53,754 nt of DNA from positions 1-53,754 of the IMG/VR virus record IMGVR_UViG_3300010885_066608. One strand, 5' to 3'. A program made the translations under genes and the position numbers. The stretch is from a virus. A model generated the notes under the pieces. That model saw only the letters and a list, made by a program, of their open reading frames with translations, had not been told where the DNA came from and made no database searches. The first letter of the stretch is position 1; each line of letters starts with the position of its first letter. This document shows, one piece after another, positions 43,783-51,270 of the stretch.

Positions 43783-43880
43783 ACTGGATTAAAAATTTAT
43801 ACAATCGTGTACTGTTGGAAATACGTTATAGAAAAAAACTTAAAGAACTTCGCAAACGAGATCCATTTATCTACAAATGA
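43779..43880 (+). CDS. 33-residue peptide between radical-SAM operon and carbamoyltransferase
   Basis: ATG at 43779 overlaps the preceding stop (ATGA), and its own TGA overlaps the ATG of the next gene at 43877 (ATGA), so translation is coupled at both ends. The product begins MNWIKNLYN, and its C-terminal half RYRKKLKELRKRDPFIYK is strongly basic with an aromatic end. It has no Cys, so it is not a sactipeptide-type substrate, but Lys, Arg or Tyr modification is possible. It could be a precursor peptide for the neighbouring radical-SAM enzymes or simply a small conserved phage protein. Coupling shows that it is a real gene; the substrate idea is inference. It is too short to appear among long reading frames. 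Confidence 0.7.
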   Translation: MNWIKNLYNRVLLEIRYRKKLKELRKRDPFIYK

Positions 43881-45358
43881 ATATCCTAGGAATCAGTGCC
43901 GGCTACCATGATGCCGCTGCCACAGTAATCAATAGCCAAGGTGACATTGTATTTGCTGGACATGCAGAACGCTACAGCAAGAAGAAGAATGATGCTGACA
44001 TCAACCTTGCCCTAATCTGGGACGCATGCGGCGATGTTGGCATTGATCATGTGGCCTACTATGAAACGCCATGGAAAAAACAACTGCGCCAGTGGTATGC
44101 AGGGCAAGGCATTGAGTGGAGCCGGTTGACCACTGGACAAGTTTTACAACAACAACTGCGAGGATGGTTTTCTCACATGCCCCGTAGTTGCCATAGTCAT
44201 CACCTGTCACACGCAGCCAGTGGCTTTCAAACATCACCTTATGACCGTGCCACTGTGGTGGTGATTGATGCCATAGGCGAGTGGGACACAATATCAATCT
44301 GGGGAGCAGAGTATGACCGACACGGACGAGCAAGATATAAAAGACTGTGGGGACAGCATTACCCTCACAGCCTGGGTCTCTTTTATAGTGCAATTACTCA
44401 GCGTGTGGGCCTACACCCACTAGACGAAGAATACATCACCATGGGCATGGCAGCATATGGTCGTAACAGCTACCATCCAGTTATGGAAGCAGTCTTAGTA
44501 AGTGATGCGGATGAAATAGAATTTGCACAAAATCTACACACCGGAGTCAGTAATGATTTCATGGGCAGTCTCAGCAATGAAGACATTGCTGCCAGTGCTC
44601 AAACTTTATTGGAACGATTGATAGGCAATGTCATGCAACGGGCCAGAGACTTTGGATGGAGCACTAATCTTGTGTATCAAGGTGGTGTGGCGCTGAACTG
44701 CTTGGCCAATAGAAACTTGGGAGAATACTTTGACAACATCTGGATCATGCCTAACCCTGGCGACGCTGGCTCGAGCTTGGGCGCAGCTGCTCTTGTGTAC
44801 GGTAAAAGACTCAATTGGCACAATGCTTATCTTGGTCGCAATATCCCTGGCGCTTATCCCGTTGACAGTGCTTTGGCTCATTTGCAACGCGATCGTATGG
44901 TGGGTGTGGCAAGCGGCCGAATAGAATTTGGACCCAGGGCACTGGGCAATAGAAGTTTGTTGGCCGACCCACGCGGTGCAGAAATAAAGGATCAAGTGAA
45001 TGCAATCAAACGCAGACAACAATTTAGACCGTTTGCCCCTGTGGTCATGGCTGAGTTGGCTGACGACTACTTCGATATGTCATCTGGCTGGCATACTCAC
45101 AGTTATATGCAGTCAGTCGCTCGATGCCGTGAGCCTGACCTTTATCCTGCTATATGTCATGTTGATGGCACAAGTAGAGTACAAACCGTGGGACGAGATG
45201 GATCCGGGATAAGACAGTTGTTGGAAGCCTGGTATGATCAAACCGGTTGCCCTATGTTGCTCAACACCAGTTTGAACATACGTGGTGAACCCATGGTCAA
45301 CGATCGAGCAGATGCTGATCGTTTTGAAACTCTGTACGGTGTAAAGGTCTGTAGTTAA
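43877..45358 (+). CDS. Carbamoyltransferase (NodU/CmcH/TobZ family)
   Basis: 493 residues, a typical length for the shorter members of this family. The N-terminal domain starts with GISAGYHDAAATVI, followed by CHSHHLSHAASGF (residues 105-117), the His-rich catalytic site of TobZ-like enzymes, and DRATVVVIDAIGEWDT. The C-terminal YrdC-like half contains GRIEFGPRALGNRSLLADPR (near 347-365) and LLNTSLNIRGEPMV near the end. These enzymes make carbamoyl-AMP from carbamoyl phosphate and ATP and transfer the carbamoyl group to a hydroxyl, usually of a sugar in antibiotics or Nod factors. Its neighbours (methyltransferase, glycosyl-type genes, amidinotransferase, aminotransferase) fit decoration of an aminosugar. 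Coupled by ATGA to the 33-residue gene and by TAATG to the methyltransferase gene. Confidence 0.92.
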   Translation: MNILGISAGYHDAAATVINSQGDIVFAGHAERYSKKKNDADINLALIWDACGDVGIDHVAYYETPWKKQLRQWYAGQGIEWSRLTTGQVLQQQLRGWFSHMPRSCHSHHLSHAASGFQTSPYDRATVVVIDAIGEWDTISIWGAEYDRHGRARYKRLWGQHYPHSLGLFYSAITQRVGLHPLDEEYITMGMAAYGRNSYHPVMEAVLVSDADEIEFAQNLHTGVSNDFMGSLSNEDIAASAQTLLERLIGNVMQRARDFGWSTNLVYQGGVALNCLANRNLGEYFDNIWIMPNPGDAGSSLGAAALVYGKRLNWHNAYLGRNIPGAYPVDSALAHLQRDRMVGVASGRIEFGPRALGNRSLLADPRGAEIKDQVNAIKRRQQFRPFAPVVMAELADDYFDMSSGWHTHSYMQSVARCREPDLYPAICHVDGTSRVQTVGRDGSGIRQLLEAWYDQTGCPMLLNTSLNIRGEPMVNDRADADRFETLYGVKVCS

Positions 45359-45984
45359 TGAATTATAAAAAATTTCAACGTTATGAACAACAGGCATTGA
45401 GCACTGTTTACAGTGAAGTGCCGGGCGGGTTTCACGATCAAATTATCCCTGAGTTTGCTCAAAGATTTTTACCTGAGTTCAATCTACAACCCAATGCCTG
45501 CATCATTGACATAGGTTGTGGTCCAGGACTGTTTGCGCAGGCTGCACACAAATTGGGCTATCAAGATGTCACAGGAGTCACGCTCAGTCCTGATGATGTG
45601 GCTGCATGCGAGTCAGCTGGATTAAAAATAAAACACGCTGACATGAGTGACTTGCCCTGGGCAGACGGCAGTGTGGATTTTATCTGGTGCAGACATGCAC
45701 TAGAACACAGTCCTTATCCTATTTTTACATTGTACGAATTTCATCGTGTGTTGAAACCCGGTGGCCAAGCATTTATTGAAGTGCCAGCACCTGACAATCA
45801 GCGCACCTGGATGCACGAAAACAATCCCAACCACTACAGCATATTAGGCAACAAGATGTGGCAAGGATTGTTTGGCAAGGCCGGATTTGAAACTCGAGCC
45901 CACTGGGTGTATGACACTGATCAACAGTTTGACGAAGGACTAGTCAAAGAAATTTCTCTGTTGTATGGTATCCAGCGTCTGTAG
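45358..45984 (+). CDS. SAM-dependent methyltransferase
   Basis: 208 residues, class I fold. Motif I is IIDIGCGPGLFAQA (near 49-62), then DMSDLPWADGSVDFIWC (motif II/III area), RHALEHSPYP and EFHRVLKPGGQAFIEVPAP (motif post III). It begins on the last base of the carbamoyltransferase stop (TAATG), so it is part of the same operon. The substrate is probably a hydroxyl or amine of the same compound or glycan. The gene ends in TAG, with an opposite-strand gene eight bases beyond, so the operon ends here. No clear terminator is seen; a bulged CCATTGGTT/AACCATGG inverted repeat lies at 45986-46006. Confidence 0.85.
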   Translation: MNYKKFQRYEQQALSTVYSEVPGGFHDQIIPEFAQRFLPEFNLQPNACIIDIGCGPGLFAQAAHKLGYQDVTGVTLSPDDVAACESAGLKIKHADMSDLPWADGSVDFIWCRHALEHSPYPIFTLYEFHRVLKPGGQAFIEVPAPDNQRTWMHENNPNHYSILGNKMWQGLFGKAGFETRAHWVYDTDQQFDEGLVKEISLLYGIQRL

Positions 45985-45992
45985 ACCATTGG

Positions 45993-47312
45993 TTAATCAA
46001 ACCATGGAGCCCATTCAGGCACCACTTGTGGCAATGATTTTTTACTGACCAAGTCTTCGCGACGCATGTGTTTAACAAATCGTTCCAACTCTGCAGGGTT
46101 AAACTTGGTACTTTCGATTATGGATATGAGCGCATCCACAGTGTCGAGCCAGTTGCGTTCCCAGTTGTTGTACTGCGGCAAAGCATAGTGCTCGTAGCGT
46201 TTGCGACCCTGAGTCAGTCGTTCCAACGCCAGATTCCGTAATTCAGGCGGCAATATTGCCGCGCTCAAGTATGATTGAAACACTGTGCTGACTGTGATAA
46301 ATTTTACATTGTTGGCATGGCACCAATCTACAAAATCCATGGCACTGAGCAAATTGACACCGGTGGCCACATAGTTGATGATATTGTGCAACTCAGGAGT
46401 CTGATTTATTCTCAATGCATTCGCTGAAACGGTGCTCCAGTCAGCACCGCGCCGCTGATACTCAATTACATCGCCAACTCCGTCTATGCTCACAGTGTAT
46501 AACACTCGTTTGAATTTTTTAAATTTTTCTACTAATTTTTCAGGATAACTGCTGGCATTGGTCAACAGCGTTATTATTATATTTTTAGCCAAATCTTTTT
46601 CAACCAGGTAATCAATCAACCGATGCACTTCGGGTTGTAATACAGTTTCTCCGCCGGTGAATCCCAATATTTTTACATCTTTGACAATGTCAAAAAAATC
46701 AGCGTCAGGCAATCCGGTTACTGTTTTTAACTCATGATTGTTTTTACGTTCGATGCCGTTTTCTTTTCCAATCAGTTTTTCTATCTGTATTTCAAATGTG
46801 ACACGACCGCTGCTGGCCCCGGGTCTGCACATCACACAGGCATAATTGCAATAATTGCTGGGCATGTAATCTAGTGCGTGGACAGCATCGGATATTAATC
46901 CATTGGCAATAACCCGTTCTACTTCAGCAATGATATCCATGTCTAATTGTTCATACAGATATTCATTGTTGACTATGCGTGGACTAGACGCACCCTGTCG
47001 TTCGGCTTGGATACAGGCCTGACACGCAGTCGATTCTTCCATACGTCCGTCTAAAAACAGTTGGCGCAACTGTATCCACCGATCGGTGTTCCTGGACTCC
47101 ATTATGCTGGAATTTTGTATGTTCCAATCGGTCATTGACCAAATGAGACTACAGGGCCTCACATTGTTGTTGCCGGCCTGGCCTTCTGACACTGCATTGG
47201 AAGTTGAATAAAAACTGTTCATAAATGGTGCCAGACACATTTTAGGACCAAAACGGTCATACAGTTTTTGTACATCGGCTTTTCGTGCCGTGATACGGTC
47301 ATAGTCATTCAT
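45993..47312 (-). CDS. N-terminal twitch radical-SAM enzyme (6 of 6)
   Basis: 439 residues from the ATG at 47312, whose ATGA overlaps the stop of the amidinotransferase gene; a longer frame to 47378 lies inside that gene and is unlikely. Radical-SAM motif CNYACVMC (C155, C159, C162), then FTGGETVLQPEVHRLIDYLV, where the usual P of GGEP is replaced by T. The N-terminal part has MCLAPF (C26), VRPCSL (C54) and ACQACIQAERQG (C97, C100). It is the only one of the six on the minus strand. It is paired with the amidinotransferase, which suggests that both act on the same compound. A lysine-rich stretch with VEKFKKFKRVLYTVSIDG follows the barrel. Confidence 0.8.
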   Translation of the reverse strand: MNDYDRITARKADVQKLYDRFGPKMCLAPFMNSFYSTSNAVSEGQAGNNNVRPCSLIWSMTDWNIQNSSIMESRNTDRWIQLRQLFLDGRMEESTACQACIQAERQGASSPRIVNNEYLYEQLDMDIIAEVERVIANGLISDAVHALDYMPSNYCNYACVMCRPGASSGRVTFEIQIEKLIGKENGIERKNNHELKTVTGLPDADFFDIVKDVKILGFTGGETVLQPEVHRLIDYLVEKDLAKNIIITLLTNASSYPEKLVEKFKKFKRVLYTVSIDGVGDVIEYQRRGADWSTVSANALRINQTPELHNIINYVATGVNLLSAMDFVDWCHANNVKFITVSTVFQSYLSAAILPPELRNLALERLTQGRKRYEHYALPQYNNWERNWLDTVDALISIIESTKFNPAELERFVKHMRREDLVSKKSLPQVVPEWAPWFD

Positions 47313-48331
47313 AAGTAACTTTCCAATCCGCCACGACGGTGTAGGTCCTGCGTACAACAACTGATCCCTCCATCCCAAAAATAACTGTGGCGCAGTTCAC
47401 TAATGATCGGATTGATGCGATGTCGTTTACAAAAATCAAACACTTCTCGATTGTAGGCACTGAAGATTACATTTTCTTCGTCCAACACCAAGCAGTTGAC
47501 ATCGAACACAGTTTCGGCTACAAAGCCGGTCCATTTGTTTAGATAGGTGTCAACAAACTGTGTAAACTCAGGTGTGGGATTTTGTCCCTGCACGTACCAG
47601 GCACCGGGATTGGAGTCGTATTTGAATTTGCCCACTTCCATAGCAGCCCAAATTGAACTATCCCAAATTTTGCACACTTCCCAACCAGGGAAATCACGTG
47701 CCAAATTCAAGTGCATGTCGTGTTTGCTAGAAAGAATAACACCGGGTTTGAGAATGGCAAACACTGCATCGCCGTGACCGTCGGTGACAGCTTCGTGTAT
47801 GCGATATTCAGGTCCCAACACGTTGTCACGAATCCATTCGGTTTGTTCGGGACGCAGGTAATCACTGTTGTCAAAAAACACATCACGACCCACACGCACA
47901 ATGCACGAGGCTGATGCACCATTTAAGATACAGTCAGGATTCCATTCGTTGCCACCATGTGGATTTACCACCTGATCAGCATTGGCATCGCACACCTCAT
48001 TGAGCTCGCGTATGGGCAACACACGCAACAGTTTTTGCCCCAAACTGATCTGCCAGTCTCTGGGAGTCAGCGGTGGCAATGGTACTCCATGGCCAGAACT
48101 CTGTAAATTTACAAAACTGCTTTTGCTGGGCATGGTGGGCCTGTGAACCACAGCACCGTACTGTTCAATGGTGCGTTGTAGATTGTCAAGGTCTTCTTCG
48201 GTTTCTGCCAGGATTTGTTGCAGTTGATTGCGAACCTGTGCATCTTCGATATGGTCAAAGTAGTCGGGCGGATAAGCACGACCCACTATGACTTCTTCCA
48301 GCGGTTGCCAGGAGGTGTAGCTGTTGATCAT
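47309..48331 (-). CDS. Amidinotransferase (glycine/inosamine amidinotransferase-like)
   Basis: 340 residues. The C-terminus FWDGGISCCTQDLHRRGGLE matches the end of arginine:glycine amidinotransferases, where the nucleophilic Cys lies in GGxHCxTxDxRRRG. The catalytic His is in DGHGDAVFAILKPGVILSS. A segment ASCIVRVGRDVFFDNSDYLR corresponds to the third conserved block, although the expected catalytic Asp of that block is not obvious (Ser or Cys takes its place by my alignment). The family transfers an amidino group from arginine to an amine; StrB1 does this in streptomycin formation. Next to carbamoyl, aminosugar and epimerase genes this suggests guanidination of an aminosugar. GAAAGG lies upstream of the ATG. 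Confidence 0.8.
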   Translation of the reverse strand: MINSYTSWQPLEEVIVGRAYPPDYFDHIEDAQVRNQLQQILAETEEDLDNLQRTIEQYGAVVHRPTMPSKSSFVNLQSSGHGVPLPPLTPRDWQISLGQKLLRVLPIRELNEVCDANADQVVNPHGGNEWNPDCILNGASASCIVRVGRDVFFDNSDYLRPEQTEWIRDNVLGPEYRIHEAVTDGHGDAVFAILKPGVILSSKHDMHLNLARDFPGWEVCKIWDSSIWAAMEVGKFKYDSNPGAWYVQGQNPTPEFTQFVDTYLNKWTGFVAETVFDVNCLVLDEENVIFSAYNREVFDFCKRHRINPIISELRHSYFWDGGISCCTQDLHRRGGLESYL

Positions 48332-48374
48332 TGTGGCCTTTCAGAGGGTGTATGATATTTAATTGATTGCAAAT

Positions 48375-49472
48375 TCAAAGTATAAATTCTGACAGCATGG
48401 CAGTGAGTTCCTGCCACAGCACTGTGCTGAAATTTCCTCGATAAAAATGATTGTAATTGTGTTCAACTGTGCTCAAACAGGCCCGATGAATCTGTTGACG
48501 TTCGGCCACAGACTGATTGTCTAGGTCTTTCAGCAACCGAGTGACTTTTTCTATGCGCCGTATGTCATTGGTTTCTTCATCATAACTTTCGTCCAAAACT
48601 GATGCAAATGTTCTAAATCCATAGTGTCTCAGGTATTCCAAACTGCCAGCGGGCGCCACCAACACAAATGGCATCTCCAGTGCAATGGCCTTGAAAGTTT
48701 TTTCGGTAATGTGTTGTCTGCGACCAAAGTACACAGTTTCTGTGGGCACATATACCAGGCTGTCAGCCGCTTCTTCAAAGTTAGTAAGCCAACAACTGGT
48801 CATGGCCTGTGTGGCTTCGCCAGCAAACAGTTGTGGCAACGGAGCCTGGTCCATCACTGTGGCAATGTCCTGGTATACATTGTTGTATTTTTGTGCTATA
48901 CTAGTGATGTTTACACCTTCTGCTGGACAGATTCTAGGAGCACTGACATGGTTGTGTTCCAGTTGATTTTTAAAAATGTTATAAAGAAAAAGAACTCGAT
49001 GATCTCGCTTGCCGCCCACAATACGATTCGGACTCATAAAGGTCTGTGTGGGTTGACGATTGCGAGCCCTGGGCATCAAAAATGTTCGATCATAGCCGCG
49101 GAACCAGTCCTGACAGGCCCAGCCGTGATAAAAATAGTAGTGCGGAATCCAGCCGTATCGATCACAAAGCTGTTGCACATTTTCACCTTTTTCGCTCACA
49201 ATCACATGTCCGGGCACATTGTCGCGTTGAGCCAGATCACCGTTGCGTTGCTTGACAGAATCAAACAACGGTGCATAAAGGTCAGCGTCCACAGGTTCTT
49301 GGTCATGAAAAAACACATAGTCAGTTTCTTTGTCGGCGTCATTGCCGTAGTTAAATAATGCTTCAGGACTGGTATTGCCCGGTGGGTCACAAAAAAACAT
49401 ACGGGTGCCGCCCAAGTTATTTTTTAACCAGGGCCAAAATATATTATCGTAAATTTCGTCTATTCTAATCAT
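48375..49472 (-). CDS. Putative glycosyltransferase-like protein, family of 33642 gene
   Basis: 365 residues. The C-terminal half has RRQHITEKTFKAIALEMPFV, then LEYLRHYGFRTFASVLDESY and DEETNDIRRIEKV, the same arrangement as in the AT-rich gene at 33642; the two families are clearly related. The N-terminal half contains YVFFHDQEPVDADLYAPLFD and HVIVSEKGENVQQLCDRYGW, plausibly the first Rossmann domain of a GT-B enzyme. Its start codon overlaps by two bases the start of the opposite-strand gene at 49471, so promoter and ribosome binding elements of each lie inside the other gene. The 43-bp gap to the next gene downstream is the only spacer here. Confidence 0.6.
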   Translation of the reverse strand: MIRIDEIYDNIFWPWLKNNLGGTRMFFCDPPGNTSPEALFNYGNDADKETDYVFFHDQEPVDADLYAPLFDSVKQRNGDLAQRDNVPGHVIVSEKGENVQQLCDRYGWIPHYYFYHGWACQDWFRGYDRTFLMPRARNRQPTQTFMSPNRIVGGKRDHRVLFLYNIFKNQLEHNHVSAPRICPAEGVNITSIAQKYNNVYQDIATVMDQAPLPQLFAGEATQAMTSCWLTNFEEAADSLVYVPTETVYFGRRQHITEKTFKAIALEMPFVLVAPAGSLEYLRHYGFRTFASVLDESYDEETNDIRRIEKVTRLLKDLDNQSVAERQQIHRACLSTVEHNYNHFYRGNFSTVLWQELTAMLSEFIL

Positions 49473-51270
49473 GTTTGATGTATTCTATTCCGGACCAAAA
49501 CCCAATCAATTTGCACACGAACAAGCAGCAGATTCTATCGAGCATGCACAGCAGTTGAGTCGCACTAGATATTTCTGGTGGATCAATTATTTAACTGACT
49601 ACACAGATTGGGATTTTTTATGGGAGCCAGTGCCGTGGGAAAGTCATCAACGGCATGCCTGGCCCAGCCAATGGCAAAAAGATGCCGGCACATACCTGGT
49701 GCCGCGAGGCGGCTACAGTGAAACCAACTATAGAAAAACGCCAGCACTCAAACGCCTGCCAGACTCGGAACCCTGGATCATACCTGACACATTTGAGTTG
49801 GGCAGCTTTGATTGGAGTTGGCACCCAGATCCCACCGAACCGTTGTATGTGTATCAGTTTGGCACACAGCACCAAAAAACTGGTGGGCCACAATATGTGA
49901 CTCCGGGCGCCACAGATATCAAATTTTGTGATCAAGTGCGAGGCAATGTCAAGTCTGGTATCACACCGATTGTTGAAATCAATCATCTGGATGGCAATGC
50001 GGGTCAGGTGCCCGGCACTGTTGCCACTGTGCGATACTTTGACAACTACAAAGATGTGCTCACACGCATAGCCAAAACCACTGACCACGAATATATCTGG
50101 ATTGTCAGCAGTGTGTGTGATTATACTGCATTTGATTTCTCATGGCATCCCGAACTGTGGCAAAACACCATGCTTCATGTGTTCGCCAGTGGCAATCAAA
50201 AGTTTGGTGACACCTTCTACATGCATGTGCCCACATTCCGCAATCGCATTGATCAGTTTGAACTATTAGATTGGTACGATGTAAACTTTATTTCAGTCAG
50301 TGTGCCACGCAGGCCCATGCCAGTGATTGTACACGATGCCGACAGTCAAGTGGATGCAGTAAAAACAACCGAGTGGGCCGGTCCCTTGGCCACGTTTACC
50401 AATCATGATTATGTGCCCGGCAACCTGGTCACTGTGTCACTGTGGCGTGAAAAAACCAAGACCATTGTGCCCGTCAGCGACGGTGCTGGAACTGTGGTGG
50501 TACCGCGTGTGGCTGTTCCTTATATACAAACACAGTTGTACGATTACCCATACATAGATCGTTCGCACAGGATGTTGAAAGATCCACAACTGGACATTGT
50601 GTTTATCAGCAATGGTGAAAGCGAGGCAAGACGCAACTATGAACATTTATGTTCGACAACACTCGGCACTTCTTCTCGTGTACATTGGGTCAAAGGCATC
50701 AACGGACGTGTGGCAGCATATCATGCAGCCGCCGAGGCCAGCACAACGCCTTGGTTTTTTGCTGTGTTTGCTAAACTACAAGTCAATGAACAGTTTGACT
50801 GGGCTTGGCAACCTGATCGCATGCAACAGGCCAAACACTACATATTTCATGCACACAATCCTGTGAACGGATTGGTATACGGTCACCAGGCCATGATTGC
50901 ATACAATAAACGACTGGTGTTGGAAAATACAGGGCAGGGCCTGGACTTCACACTAGATCAACTGCATGAAGTTGTGCCCATTGTATCCGGCACAGCCAAC
51001 TATCACACCGACGACTGGGCATGCTGGCGCACTGCATTCCGCGAAGTGCTCAAACTGCGAGCCAGCTTGCCTGATGTGGAAAGTGAGCACAGACTCAACA
51101 AGTGGCTCACTGTTGATACCACAGCCGGGCAATGGAGTCGCAAGGGTGCCGAAGACGCTGTGGAGTACTACGACTCAGTTGACGGTGACTTTGCGGAACT
51201 GCGAAAGAGTTACGAGTGGTCGTGGCTGGCTACGTATGCGTTTATGAAACGCAGTCTAATAGCAAATTAA
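49471..51270 (+). CDS. Repeat-containing transferase-like protein (599 residues)
   Basis: The protein repeats one module about four times. Each unit has a strand, then DFxW(E/H)P or similar, then a segment like HHVFASGNQKxGDTxY: DWDFLWEPVPWESHQRHAWP, FDWSWHPDPTEPLYVYQFGT, FDFSWHPELWQNTMLHVFAS and FDWAWQPDRMQQAKHYIFHA (starting near residues 47, 113, 221 and 437). The last unit, with DIVFISNGESEARRNYEHL and VNGLVYGHQAMIAYN, matches the single-domain protein at 31878. The DxD-type motif of that relative (IDGDN) is not preserved in the repeats, so some units may only bind. It stands alone on the plus strand, starts on the CATG shared with the gene at 48375, and its TAA stop overlaps the stop of the next minus-strand gene (TTAA). 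Confidence 0.6.
   Translation: MFDVFYSGPKPNQFAHEQAADSIEHAQQLSRTRYFWWINYLTDYTDWDFLWEPVPWESHQRHAWPSQWQKDAGTYLVPRGGYSETNYRKTPALKRLPDSEPWIIPDTFELGSFDWSWHPDPTEPLYVYQFGTQHQKTGGPQYVTPGATDIKFCDQVRGNVKSGITPIVEINHLDGNAGQVPGTVATVRYFDNYKDVLTRIAKTTDHEYIWIVSSVCDYTAFDFSWHPELWQNTMLHVFASGNQKFGDTFYMHVPTFRNRIDQFELLDWYDVNFISVSVPRRPMPVIVHDADSQVDAVKTTEWAGPLATFTNHDYVPGNLVTVSLWREKTKTIVPVSDGAGTVVVPRVAVPYIQTQLYDYPYIDRSHRMLKDPQLDIVFISNGESEARRNYEHLCSTTLGTSSRVHWVKGINGRVAAYHAAAEASTTPWFFAVFAKLQVNEQFDWAWQPDRMQQAKHYIFHAHNPVNGLVYGHQAMIAYNKRLVLENTGQGLDFTLDQLHEVVPIVSGTANYHTDDWACWRTAFREVLKLRASLPDVESEHRLNKWLTVDTTAGQWSRKGAEDAVEYYDSVDGDFAELRKSYEWSWLATYAFMKRSLIAN

Noticed and set aside
45986-46006. Inverted repeat between the convergent genes as a terminator
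   Set aside because: The arms match only with a bulge, the GC content is low, no T-run follows, and most of it is inside the minus-strand gene.
47312-47378. N-terminal extension of the radical-SAM gene at 45993
   Set aside because: It lies in another frame of the amidinotransferase C-terminus, which is conserved (GGISCCTQDLHRRG); the ATGA at 47312 is the likely start.
48624-49358. 244-residue plus-strand frame opposite the transferase-like gene
   Set aside because: It is a shadow of the minus-strand gene at 48375-49472, which has recognisable motifs shared with 33642; the shadow has none.
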